Source of the DNA: Dehalococcoidia bacterium UBA2991
GTDB lineage: Bacteria; Chloroflexota; Dehalococcoidia; Tepidiformales; Tepidiformaceae
Length of the DNA stretch: 64,000 bases
Reading direction: 5' to 3'
Assembly: GCA_002346645.1 (NCBI GenBank)
Contig: DEAD01000006.1
Location: forward strand, 1-64,000
Under the pieces are notes generated by a model. That model ran no database searches and was not told the DNA's origin. It saw nothing but the letters and a program-made list of their open reading frames with translations. This document shows, one piece after another, positions 35,579-43,749 of this stretch (position 1 is its first letter; each line of letters opens with the position of its first letter). The position numbers were made by a program, and so were the translations under genes.

Positions 35579-36232
35579 ATGTCCCATGAAAATTCATTGG
35601 CTGGCCCCCGTGTAGCGACCATCAGGAAAAGTTCACGTGGCCGCGTCGTCCTCACAACGACTGATGGGGAAACACTTAGCCTACATACAGAAGCCCTGGA
35701 GCTTGCCAACCTAAGAGAAGGAGCTCAGCTCGACCACGACTGGCGAGGGCATCTCGAACGGGAAGACCAACGCTATGCAGCCCACGCTGCAGCCCTAAGA
35801 CTCTTGTCCCACAGGCGCCGCAGTGAGAAGGAGCTCAGCCAGCGCCTTCGCCTTCGAGGCATACCGGCAGATGTGATTGAGGAAGAGATCCAGAGGCTTC
35901 GTAACGCAGGACTTATAGACGACCAAGCCTTCGCGCAAACATGGGTAGAAGAACGAATGCCTGGGCGTAGCCAACGCCTCCTGCGTTATGAACTGGTAGG
36001 CCGCGGTGTCCAAACCAAGCTGGCAGATGAAGCAGTGTCCGCGGTAGACGATCGTACCGCCGCCCTCGCACTCGCTCGGCGCCGAGCTCCCCGTTTAACT
36101 GGTCTAGCCTTCGAACAGTTCAGCCGCCGCCTAGCAGGATTCCTGCAACGTAGGGGCTTCAGCTATGACCTCGTCGCAGAAGCTGTGAGAACAGTCTGGG
36201 ACGAAACCAAACCAGCTACTGAAGACAGCTAG
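35579..36232 (+). CDS. recX: RecX, RecA regulatory protein
   Basis: A 217-residue three-helix-repeat protein that modulates RecA filaments. The N-terminal 60 residues are a small beta domain (RVVLTTTDGETLSL). The RecX core follows with LLSHRRRSEKELSQRLRLRGIP, EEIQRLRNAGLIDDQAFAQTWVEER and FLQRRGFSYDLVAEAV near the end. It is 13 nt behind recA, probably cotranscribed and SOS induced with it. Confidence 0.92.
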   Translation: MSHENSLAGPRVATIRKSSRGRVVLTTTDGETLSLHTEALELANLREGAQLDHDWRGHLEREDQRYAAHAAALRLLSHRRRSEKELSQRLRLRGIPADVIEEEIQRLRNAGLIDDQAFAQTWVEERMPGRSQRLLRYELVGRGVQTKLADEAVSAVDDRTAALALARRRAPRLTGLAFEQFSRRLAGFLQRRGFSYDLVAEAVRTVWDETKPATEDS

Positions 36233-36271
36233 AGCCTTCATTACATCACGCTGTAACACCTATCTTTTTCT

Positions 36272-36301
36272 TTGACGGTCTTACTGGCCGACCCGTACCA
36301 T
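36272..36301 (+). promoter_or_regulatory. putative sigma-70-type promoter for rny
   Basis: TTGACG (36272-36277) and TACCAT (36296-36301) are separated by 18 nt in the 139-nt gap between recX and the RNase Y gene. A small GCGGC-TTTC-GCCGC hairpin lies just downstream at 36311-36324. Confidence 0.45.
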
Positions 36302-36371
36302 CGACTAGCAGGCGGCTTTCGCCGCTTAGGGAAAAATATGTCGCAACTTGCGATTTGTCTGGAGCAAAATC

Positions 36372-37904
36372 ATGCCGGCGATCATTGCCGTTATCGCCGG
36401 CCTCATCGTGGGCACTTTGATCGGGATCGGTGTCGGCTACTTGCTGCGCCGCCGCTCTGCACAACATTCATTGGAGCAAGCGGAGGAGGACGCCCGACAA
36501 CTTCTCACTGAGGCCGAAACCAGAAGCCGAGAGCTTGAGCTGGAAACCAAGGAGGACGCCCTCCGGCTCCGAAACGAGGCCGAAGCTGACATCCGAGAAT
36601 GGCGATCCGAACTTTCGCGGATGGAAAACCGCCTTTCCCAACGTGAAGAGAATCTCGACCGTAAAGCGCAGACCATCGAAACCCGGGAAGAGGCCTTACA
36701 CGACCGATCGGAAACCTTAAGACACTCCGAGAACGAACTCGAAGACCTCAGAGCTGAACAATTACGCACCATTGAACGAGTGAGCGGCCTAGGTCGCGAC
36801 GAAGCCCGCAATCAATTGCTAGCTGCCGTGGACGAAGAGATCCGGGAGGAAGCCGGGCGACGAGTACGCGAAATGGAACGCGATGTGGAATCAACTGCGG
36901 CTACCAAAGCTCAAAAGATAATTGCCACCGCAATCCAGCGTTACGCAGGCGAGGTAACTGCGGAAACAACAGTCTCTGTGGTACCCATCGGTAGCGACGA
37001 CATGAAAGGTCGGCTCATCGGTCGCGAAGGACGCAATATCCGCGCCATAGAAGCGGCCACCGGTGTCGACCTAATCATCGATGACACTCCTGATGCCGTA
37101 ACCATCAGTTCATTCGATCCTGTTCGGAGGGAGGTCGCTCGTGTCGCCCTTGCGGGCCTAGTTGAAGACGGTCGTATCCACCCAACTCGTATCGAAGAAG
37201 CTGTCTCCAAGGCACAGCACAATGTGGATTCAACGATGGCTGAGTCCGCCGAGCAAGCAGCGACAGAAGCCGATGTCCTCAACCTGGCCCCTGATGTAAT
37301 GAAAGTGTTTGGACGGCTGCGATACCGCACGAGCTATGGCCAGAACGTAATGCGCCACTCAGTCGAGACCGCCCACATAGCAGCAATGATCGCCCAGGAA
37401 GTCGGTGCCGATGAAAACGTTGCTCGTGCTGGGGGCTTTCTGCACGACCTCGGAAAGGCTGTCGATCACGAAGTCGAGGGCACACATGCTCTTATTGGAG
37501 CAGACATAGCACGCCGTTACGGTGTCCGAGATGAGGTAGCGCACTGCATAGAGGCGCACCACGAGGAAGTTCCGCCCTCAACTGTTGAAGCAGTAATCGT
37601 TCAGATGGCGGACGCAATTAGCGGAGGCCGTCCCGGGGCCAGGCGGGAATCACTCGACAGCTATGTGAAGAGGCTCGAAACACTCGAACAAATCGCAAAG
37701 GAGCACAATGGTGTTGAGCAAGCGTTCGCAATCCAAGCTGGACGCGAACTTCGCATCGTTGTTAGCCCCGAGCAGGTAGACGACCTCGAATCAATGCGCA
37801 TAGCACGCGATGTTAGCCAGAAAATCGAGGAAAGCGTGGACTATCCTGGCCAGATCAAAGTAACCGTCGTGCGAGAAACACGCGCGACCGAGTACGCACG
37901 CTAG
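36372..37904 (+). CDS. rny: ribonuclease Y
   Basis: A 510-residue membrane-anchored endoribonuclease that starts mRNA decay. The order is: an N-terminal membrane helix (IIAVIAGLIVGTLIGIGVGYLL), a long coiled coil (about 30-190), a KH domain with GRLIGREGRNIRAIE, and an HD domain with HSVETAHIAAMIA and GGFLHDLGKAVDHE. The ATG at 36372, with GGAG 7 nt upstream, is preferred over a TTG eight codons earlier because it gives a short extracellular tip before the helix. The PHP gene follows after 9 nt. Confidence 0.95.
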   Translation: MPAIIAVIAGLIVGTLIGIGVGYLLRRRSAQHSLEQAEEDARQLLTEAETRSRELELETKEDALRLRNEAEADIREWRSELSRMENRLSQREENLDRKAQTIETREEALHDRSETLRHSENELEDLRAEQLRTIERVSGLGRDEARNQLLAAVDEEIREEAGRRVREMERDVESTAATKAQKIIATAIQRYAGEVTAETTVSVVPIGSDDMKGRLIGREGRNIRAIEAATGVDLIIDDTPDAVTISSFDPVRREVARVALAGLVEDGRIHPTRIEEAVSKAQHNVDSTMAESAEQAATEADVLNLAPDVMKVFGRLRYRTSYGQNVMRHSVETAHIAAMIAQEVGADENVARAGGFLHDLGKAVDHEVEGTHALIGADIARRYGVRDEVAHCIEAHHEEVPPSTVEAVIVQMADAISGGRPGARRESLDSYVKRLETLEQIAKEHNGVEQAFAIQAGRELRIVVSPEQVDDLESMRIARDVSQKIEESVDYPGQIKVTVVRETRATEYAR

Positions 37905-37913
37905 GTAGACAGC

Positions 37914-38777
37914 ATGGCAACCGGGGACTTCCATTTGCACAGCACCTGTTCAGACGGTGTACACACTCCAACCTGGGTCATGGAAACGGCAGCAGCCAAT
38001 GGCGTGAGTATCGTCGCGCTGACAGACCACGACACAACGGCCGGTCTCGCAGAAGCTAAGGCTGCCACCCAATCAACCGGATTGCGGCTTATTTCAGGAA
38101 TCGAATTGAGCGTCGAGCTCAACGGCGTAGAGGCCCATCTATTAGGTTTCGGCTTCGACATCGAACACGATCCGCTACAAGCGTATCTAAGCGAGCAACG
38201 GGAAGGACGGGTAGGGCGCATGAAGCGCATGGTGCGTGTTCTTAAGGAGTACGGCCTCGCTATCAAAGCAGACCGCGTTTTGGAAATAGCTGGAAACGCC
38301 AGCGTAGGTAGACCCCATGTTGCGCGTGCACTGGTGGAGTCCGGTTATGTCACCAGCGTGGCAGATGCATTCGATAAATGGCTAGGCGACGGGCGTCCCG
38401 GTCACATCACCCGGGACCGATTGACACCAGAAGAAGCAATATCACTAGTCCATGAAGCAGGAGGAGTGGTTTTCGTAGCACACCCCCTCTTCCTAGGAGA
38501 AAACTATGAGCAATCCGTGGCTACTCTAGCCACGATGGGCCTAGATGGGATGGAGACGTACTACAAACACTATGACGAAGAGACCGTCGCCTCCCACGAG
38601 GCTCTCTCGAAGGAATTAGGCCTAGCTCGTTCCGGTGGAAGCGACTATCACGGCTTAGGCAACCCTAACGACCGTGAGATCGGCGACATCCCGTTTGGGG
38701 ATATGGCCATAGAAGAATTTGTGTCGTTTCTGGAAGAGCGTAAGGTTCACGGCCTCATGCAGACGGGAGCCCAATAA
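37914..38777 (+). CDS. PHP-domain phosphoesterase (RNase AM/TrpH-like)
   Basis: A 287-residue PHP-domain metal enzyme. The N-terminal metal site is DFHLHSTCSDG, followed by VALTDHDTTAG, ISGIELSVE, and the C-terminal AHP and GSDYHG ligands. The layout matches the YciV/TrpH group, some members of which are 5'-3' exonucleases and 3',5'-nucleotide bisphosphate phosphatases. Being 9 nt behind RNase Y and overlapping fabZ by one base, a role in RNA turnover is a reasonable inference; a histidinol-phosphatase role is less likely from the motif set. Confidence 0.85.
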   Translation: MATGDFHLHSTCSDGVHTPTWVMETAAANGVSIVALTDHDTTAGLAEAKAATQSTGLRLISGIELSVELNGVEAHLLGFGFDIEHDPLQAYLSEQREGRVGRMKRMVRVLKEYGLAIKADRVLEIAGNASVGRPHVARALVESGYVTSVADAFDKWLGDGRPGHITRDRLTPEEAISLVHEAGGVVFVAHPLFLGENYEQSVATLATMGLDGMETYYKHYDEETVASHEALSKELGLARSGGSDYHGLGNPNDREIGDIPFGDMAIEEFVSFLEERKVHGLMQTGAQ

Positions 38778-39223
38778 TGGATGTAAACCTAGGCGCGGAC
38801 GAGATAGAGAGAATCATTCCTCACCGCTACCCGTTTCTCCTAGTAGACCAGATAGTCGAAATAGAAGATGGCGCTCATGGTGTTGGAATTAAGAACGTGA
38901 CCGCCAACGAGTGGTTCTTCGAAGGTCACTTTCCCGGAAACCGGGTGATGCCAGGGGTCCTCATTGTTGAAGCATTAGCGCAGGTTGCGGCGGTAACCCT
39001 TCTCCGAGATGTAGACCAAGCCGGCAAGATCCCAATGTTCGGTGGCATAGAGAAGATGCGTTTCCGGCGGCCAGTACTCCCAGGTGACCAACTGCGACTT
39101 TCGTTCAAGTTGGAGCGAATGCGAGGACCAGTGGGACGCGGAGCAGTTGAGGCAAGCGTAGCCGGCAATGTGGTAGCAGACGGCACCATATCCTTCGCTC
39201 TGGTTGAAAACCCTTCGGGGTAG
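38777..39223 (+). CDS. fabZ: 3-hydroxyacyl-ACP dehydratase FabZ
   Basis: A 148-residue hot-dog fold dehydratase of type II fatty acid synthesis. It has the IIPHRYPFLLVD opening, the catalytic histidine in FFEGHFPGNRVMPGVLIVEALAQ (GHFPG, with the helix Glu of IVEALAQ), and GIEKMRFRRPVLPGD. The length is typical. It starts in a TAATG overlap with the PHP gene, so it is at least cotranscribed with rny. No other fatty-acid genes are near. Confidence 0.93.
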   Translation: MDVNLGADEIERIIPHRYPFLLVDQIVEIEDGAHGVGIKNVTANEWFFEGHFPGNRVMPGVLIVEALAQVAAVTLLRDVDQAGKIPMFGGIEKMRFRRPVLPGDQLRLSFKLERMRGPVGRGAVEASVAGNVVADGTISFALVENPSG

Positions 39224-39240
39224 AGGGCGCCCCAATATCG

Positions 39241-39465
39241 TCAGGCGATAAAGGCTGCTACCAAGACAAACACAAGAGTTACTACACCAACAACGCAAAC
39301 AGCCCCTAAATCGCGGCGAACATAGCCATAGTTGGTAGAAACATGATGTTCTTGCGGCGTCCCAGAAGAATCTACAGTGGCCACAGTTGGCGGAGGAGAC
39401 GAGCCCGGCCGAGGCAACGTTGAGGCACGTTCGCGACGGCGACGGCGGGGACGACGAGAATTCAT
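39241..39465 (-). CDS. small tail-anchored membrane protein, unknown function
   Basis: A 74-residue protein: a very basic N-terminus (SRRPRRRRRERA), a Pro/Ser/Thr spacer and one C-terminal membrane helix (LGAVCVVGVVTLVFVLVAAFIA). The NYGYVRRDL segment before the helix looks designed and not random. A TACCAT box lies 7 nt before the ATG with no Shine-Dalgarno. It is divergent from acs across 111 nt. Confidence 0.6.
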   Translation of the reverse strand: MNSRRPRRRRRERASTLPRPGSSPPPTVATVDSSGTPQEHHVSTNYGYVRRDLGAVCVVGVVTLVFVLVAAFIA

Positions 39466-39472
39466 ATATTTG

Positions 39473-39478
39473 ATGGTA
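39473..39478 (-). promoter_or_regulatory. putative -10 box of a leaderless promoter for the small membrane protein
   Basis: TACCAT on the minus strand ends 7 nt before the ATG at 39465; no Shine-Dalgarno is present. Confidence 0.4.
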
Positions 39479-39576
39479 CCGCGAGCGCCGGTCGCACGAT
39501 AGGGAGACCGGTATCGGTAGAATCACCTGCACGAACAAAAGCAGCGCCTACCGGCCAGTGTGCGAGGAGAGCAGAC

Positions 39577-41547
39577 ATGAGTAATGGAAACACAGACATC
39601 GGCTTACCAGTCGAGGAGAGCTACCCCCCTCCAGCACGGGTGCGCCAGGGTGCATATGTAGGCTCACGCAAGGAATATGACCAGCTAAGGCAAAGGTCGA
39701 TCGATGATCGTGAGAGCTTTTGGGCCGAGCAAGCCCGGGCCAACCTGAACTGGATGAGCGACTTTGAAACGGTGGTCGAGGAGGATTTCAAGACAGGACA
39801 TATTGCCTGGTTCAAAGAAGGAACGCTCAACGTGAGCGTGAATTGCTTAGACCGACATTTGGAAACCCGTGGCGAGCAGGTTGCGTTACTCCTTGAAGGG
39901 GACGAACCAGGTGACAACCGAACCCTGACGTACCAACAGTTAGCGGATGAAGTAGGTCAACTTGCAAACGCACTTCGAACACGCGGGGTCCAAAAGGGAG
40001 ACCGCATTGCCATATACATGGGAATGGTGCCAGAACTGGTAATCGCGATGCTTGCATGTGCCCGTATTGGAGCCGTGCATTCCGTCATCTTCGGAGGTTT
40101 CAGTCCACGCTCAATCGTCGATCGCGTAGAGGATTCAACCTGCAAAGCAATCATCACTCAAGATGAAGGTCGACGGGGTGGACGGCCAGTAGCTCTTAAG
40201 ACAAACGTCGACGAAGCACTGAAAATTGGCGGAGAAAGCATCGAATTCGTCATCGTCTACAAGCGGACTGATGCAGAAATCGACATGCTGGATGGCCGAG
40301 ACATTTGGTGGAATGACGCCCTGGAAGGACACCCTACCTATTGCGAACCTGAGGAAATGGGGGCCGAGGACCCACTTTTCATCCTCTATACATCCGGCTC
40401 AACAGGTAAGCCTAAGGGGGTGATGCACACCCAGGCTGGCTACCTTCTCTTCACAATGCTCTCTCACCGGTATGTATTCGATTACAGAGAAGGAGACATC
40501 TATTGCTGCGCCGCCGATGTAGGTTGGATCACAGGGCATAGCTACATCGTGTACGGGCCGTTAGCAAATGGTGCAACATCAGTCCTCTTCGAATCAATAC
40601 CGACATATCCGGATGCAGGTCGCTATTGGGACATGGTAGACAGACTAGGAATCAACATCTTCTATACAGCCCCAACAGCAATCCGCGCCATCGCTGCCGA
40701 AGGGGATGACTACGTTAATCAATACAGTCGCGAGAGCCTACGAGTTTTAGGAACCGTAGGCGAACCGATTAACCCCGAAGCCTGGCGTTGGTACTACAAC
40801 GTGGTCGGTGGCGAGCGGTGCTCAATCGTTGACACCTACTGGCAAACAGAAACAGGCGGACACATTATTACTGGACTACCAGGTGCAAATGACATGAAAC
40901 CCGGCTCCGCCTCCCTACCTTTCCTAGGCGTTAACCCTGCCGTGGTAGACGAAAGTGGAAACACCATCGAGGGAAATGGGGTGACAGGAAGGCTCTGCAT
41001 GACCGCTTCATGGCCAGGCATGATGCGCACAGTGTACGGCGACCATCAACGTTTTATCGACACCTACTTCACCACTTATCCCGGCAAGTACTTCACAGGA
41101 GATGGTTGTCACAGAGACAAGGATGGCTACTACTGGATCACAGGTCGAGTTGACGACGTCCTAAACGTAGCCGGCCATCGCCTCGGGAGCGCCGAGATAG
41201 AGGGTGCGCTCGTCGGTCATGAAGCGTGCGCCGAGGCAGCAGTAGTGGGCTATCCCCACGACGTAAAAGGAACTGGAATCTATGCCTACGTCATCCTTAA
41301 CCAGGGTTGGAAAGGCTCAGAAGAAATCGAAAAAGAACTACGAATGGCTGTTCGGACAGAAATAAGTCCCATTGCAACTCCGGACGAGATCCAATTCGTG
41401 CCGGGTCTGCCCAAAACACGTTCCGGCAAAATCATGAGACGTATCCTTCGCAAGATTGCCGAAGGCGAGCCTGAAAACGTGGGCGATGTGACCACCCTAG
41501 CTGACCCTGCGGTAGTGGAAGACATTGTGGCAGGGGCTAAGACTTAA
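39577..41547 (+). CDS. acs: acetyl-CoA synthetase
   Basis: A 656-residue AMP-forming acyl-CoA synthetase of the Acs type that activates acetate. The phosphate loop is LYTSGSTGKPKGVMHT; the acetate-pocket region CCAADVGWITGHSYIVYGPL with its tryptophan, DTYWQTETGG, and the C-terminal RVDDVLNVAGHRLG and the TRSGKIMRRILRKIA motif with the acetylatable lysine are all present. GAGGAGAG precedes the ATG by about 6 nt. Acs marks growth on, or recovery of, acetate. Confidence 0.96.
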   Translation: MSNGNTDIGLPVEESYPPPARVRQGAYVGSRKEYDQLRQRSIDDRESFWAEQARANLNWMSDFETVVEEDFKTGHIAWFKEGTLNVSVNCLDRHLETRGEQVALLLEGDEPGDNRTLTYQQLADEVGQLANALRTRGVQKGDRIAIYMGMVPELVIAMLACARIGAVHSVIFGGFSPRSIVDRVEDSTCKAIITQDEGRRGGRPVALKTNVDEALKIGGESIEFVIVYKRTDAEIDMLDGRDIWWNDALEGHPTYCEPEEMGAEDPLFILYTSGSTGKPKGVMHTQAGYLLFTMLSHRYVFDYREGDIYCCAADVGWITGHSYIVYGPLANGATSVLFESIPTYPDAGRYWDMVDRLGINIFYTAPTAIRAIAAEGDDYVNQYSRESLRVLGTVGEPINPEAWRWYYNVVGGERCSIVDTYWQTETGGHIITGLPGANDMKPGSASLPFLGVNPAVVDESGNTIEGNGVTGRLCMTASWPGMMRTVYGDHQRFIDTYFTTYPGKYFTGDGCHRDKDGYYWITGRVDDVLNVAGHRLGSAEIEGALVGHEACAEAAVVGYPHDVKGTGIYAYVILNQGWKGSEEIEKELRMAVRTEISPIATPDEIQFVPGLPKTRSGKIMRRILRKIAEGEPENVGDVTTLADPAVVEDIVAGAKT

Positions 41548-41572
41548 AAGAGGTTTTGGGCCGCAACAAAAA

Positions 41573-41610
41573 GCGATTTGGCACCAGATTGCAATCTGGT
41601 GCCAAATCGC
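41573..41610. repeat. 38-bp perfect palindrome downstream of acs
   Basis: GCGATTTGGCACCAGATT is followed by GC and then its exact reverse complement. On the plus strand only ATCTCTGTT follows, so it is a poor intrinsic terminator for acs. On the minus strand the hairpin is followed by TTTTTG, which is a better terminator in the antisense direction. It may be a two-way terminator, a cruciform or a dyad protein site. Confidence 0.85.
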
Positions 41611-41649
41611 ATCTCTGTTAATGGATACGAGCGTGCTACACTGAATGTG

Positions 41650-41885
41650 CCGAATCTTCACGGAAATCGTCAGATACGCGTGAAGAACGGGGGACCCATC
41701 TAAGGGGTGAACGGTGCGTAAGCACTAAGGCGATCTCCGACGCCGAACCCGTCAGCTAACCTCGTAGGCGTTCGGAGGCTCAGCGACTCACGCCAAAAGC
41801 CTCCCTTTCCGTGGCGAGAAGCCACAATTACCAGTCCCCCTCAAGGGAGAGGGGACAGTTAATATGCCTATAGGAGGCTACTCTT
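41650..41885 (+). promoter_or_regulatory. cyclic di-AMP (ydaO/yuaA-type) riboswitch and expression platform
   Basis: The leader carries the ydaO hallmarks in order: a stem CTTCACG/CGTGAAG (41656-41685), GAACGGGGGACCC, GGGGTGAA, and CCGAACCCGTCAGCTAACCTCGTAGGCG (41743-41770). The last is the most conserved block of the class; it is closed by CTCCGACGCC pairing with GGCGTTCGGAG. Downstream, AGCCTCC (41798-41804) can pair either with GGAGGCT in the aptamer end (41774-41780) or with an identical GGAGGCT that is the Shine-Dalgarno (41873-41879) of the aminomutase. This fits a ligand-OFF translational switch. A possible -10 (TACACT) lies at 41637-41642. Confidence 0.88.
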
Positions 41886-43259
41886 ATGACAAGCTTGCTT
41901 TCGAGCGTCACAGCTGAATCAACAAACCCGAGCAAGTACCGAGCTATCACGCTTCACAACATCTCAAGCCTTCCTCAGTCGGAACGACTAACAAAGGATC
42001 AGCGCTTTGCTATAGATGTGGTTTCTCGTGTCCTTCCCTTCAAAACCAATAACTATGTGGTTAATGAACTCATTAACTGGGACGAAGCTCCCGATGATCC
42101 AATTTTCACATTGACATTCCCGCAAAAACATATGCTCCAGGAGGAGCACTTCAACGAGATGGCCAAGTTGATCTCGAGTGAGGCATCGAGGGCGGAAATT
42201 GACGACGCTGCTAACCGCATCCGTATGACTCTGAACCCACACCCAGCAGGACAACTCGAACACAACGTGCCAGTGCTCTACGAAGAGACCGTGGAAGGTC
42301 TGCAGCATAAGTACGAAGAGACTGTGCTTCTTTTCCCCAGCAACGGACAAACCTGCCACGCTTACTGCACTTTCTGTTTCCGCTGGCCACAATTTGTTGG
42401 CATCGATGATCTGAAATTCGCAACAAAACAGGCCCAAGGACTGATCTCTTATCTAAAGCAGAGACCACGTGTTAGCGACGTACTCATCACTGGAGGGGAC
42501 CCAATGGTGATGAAGACGCGGCGTTTCAAGCAATACATAGACCCAATACTTGAGGACGACCCTCCCAACTTACGAACGATCCGCATCGGGACGAAGGCAC
42601 TTGGTTACTGGCCTTACCGCTTCACCACAGATGATGACGCAGAGGAGCTCCTGGACGTCTTCCGACAAATCACGGCCACCGGAAGGCATCTCTCCATCAT
42701 GGCGCACTTCAACCACCCAAGAGAACTGAGCACACCCGCCGTTCGCGAGGCAACCGAGCGCATCCGGGAAACAGGTGCGCAGATCCGCACTCAGTCACCG
42801 ATCATGCGAAATATCAACGATAGCCCTGAGGCCTGGGCCGAAATGTGGCGGGAACAGGTTCGTCTCGGAATGGTCCCCTATTACATGTTCGTAGCACGGG
42901 ATACGGGCGCGAAACATTTCTTTGAGATCCCTCTAGTCCGAGCCTGGGAAATTTTCCGCTCCGCTTACAACCAAGTAAGCGGTCTTGGACGAACTGTGCG
43001 CGGGCCCAGCATGTCAGCTGAGCCCGGCAAAGTAAGCGTGCTAGGGCCTGCTGAAGTTGCTGGCCAGAAAGTACTAGCGCTGACATTTCTGCAAGGACGC
43101 AACCCAGACTGGGTTTCTCGCCCCTTTTTCGCTCAGTACGACGAAACGGCAACCTGGTTAAACGAACTGCGCCCAGCATTTGGTGAGGAGAAGTTCTTTT
43201 TCGAAGAAGAACTAGAGCAACGCTACGCTGCTGGCATCACAGCTGGCTCCGAGAACTAA
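41886..43259 (+). CDS. KamA-family radical SAM aminomutase (lysine 2,3-aminomutase-like)
   Basis: A 457-residue radical SAM, PLP-dependent aminomutase. The cluster motif is CHAYCTFC (Cys157, Cys161, Cys164), then the SAM-side LITGGDPM. The IMRNIND segment matches one substrate-carboxylate position (Asp312), and the C-terminal MSAEPGK is where the PLP lysine is expected (Lys382). In lysine 2,3-aminomutase a second aspartate lies seven residues before that lysine (VVDAPGGGGK); here it is serine, so the substrate may not be lysine. No acetyltransferase (AblB) gene follows. Its c-di-AMP riboswitch suggests a beta-amino-acid osmolyte role, which is inference. GGAGG precedes the ATG by 8 nt. Confidence 0.85.
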   Translation: MTSLLSSVTAESTNPSKYRAITLHNISSLPQSERLTKDQRFAIDVVSRVLPFKTNNYVVNELINWDEAPDDPIFTLTFPQKHMLQEEHFNEMAKLISSEASRAEIDDAANRIRMTLNPHPAGQLEHNVPVLYEETVEGLQHKYEETVLLFPSNGQTCHAYCTFCFRWPQFVGIDDLKFATKQAQGLISYLKQRPRVSDVLITGGDPMVMKTRRFKQYIDPILEDDPPNLRTIRIGTKALGYWPYRFTTDDDAEELLDVFRQITATGRHLSIMAHFNHPRELSTPAVREATERIRETGAQIRTQSPIMRNINDSPEAWAEMWREQVRLGMVPYYMFVARDTGAKHFFEIPLVRAWEIFRSAYNQVSGLGRTVRGPSMSAEPGKVSVLGPAEVAGQKVLALTFLQGRNPDWVSRPFFAQYDETATWLNELRPAFGEEKFFFEEELEQRYAAGITAGSEN

Positions 43260-43341
43260 TGCGCTTCTAGTAGCATTCCTAACGGCCACCGTCGGGGAAT
43301 TATTTTCTTCACTGAGTAGGGCAGGGGCCTTACGAGGTCGG

Positions 43342-43347
43342 TATCCT
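43342..43347 (+). promoter_or_regulatory. putative -10 box of a leaderless promoter
   Basis: TATCCT lies 6 nt before the ATG of the NTF2-like gene at 43354; no Shine-Dalgarno is present. Confidence 0.4.
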
Positions 43348-43353
43348 TGGCGA

Positions 43354-43749
43354 ATGTCTAAAAAGGGAGAGCAAACGCAAGCTGAGCAGGAAGCGCTCGT
43401 TGCAAACGAAGCTTTTTACCGCGCACTTAGCTCAGCAGACACTGGCGCGATAGAGAACCTCTGGTCTTTTACAACTCCAGTAACCTGCCTGCACCCTGGT
43501 TGGACGCTTCTAGTTGGTCGCGAGGCAGTACTTGAGAGCTGGAACACTATTCTTGCGAATCCGAACCAACCTCGCATCGTTGGCGGCGGCGCAAGCGTAA
43601 ATGTATTAGGCCAAACCGCAGTAGTGCTCTGCCGAGAGGTGGTCTCTGGTAGCACCCTCTATGCCACCAACATTTTCGTGCTCGAGGACGGTAAGTGGCG
43701 AATGACCCACCACCACTCTGGGCCAGTAATGGTAACTACCGTCGACTAG
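43354..43749 (+). CDS. SnoaL/NTF2-like protein
   Basis: A 131-residue cone-shaped NTF2-like protein. It has the helix EQEALVANEAFYRALSSADTGAIENLW, then a beta sheet with VTCLHPGWTLLVGREAVLESW and ending in GKWRMTHHHSGPV. The family contains isomerases, hydrolases and non-catalytic binding proteins, so no function is given. The gene stands alone between the aminomutase and the convergent crotonase, whose stop overlaps its own by 4 nt. Confidence 0.8.
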   Translation: MSKKGEQTQAEQEALVANEAFYRALSSADTGAIENLWSFTTPVTCLHPGWTLLVGREAVLESWNTILANPNQPRIVGGGASVNVLGQTAVVLCREVVSGSTLYATNIFVLEDGKWRMTHHHSGPVMVTTVD

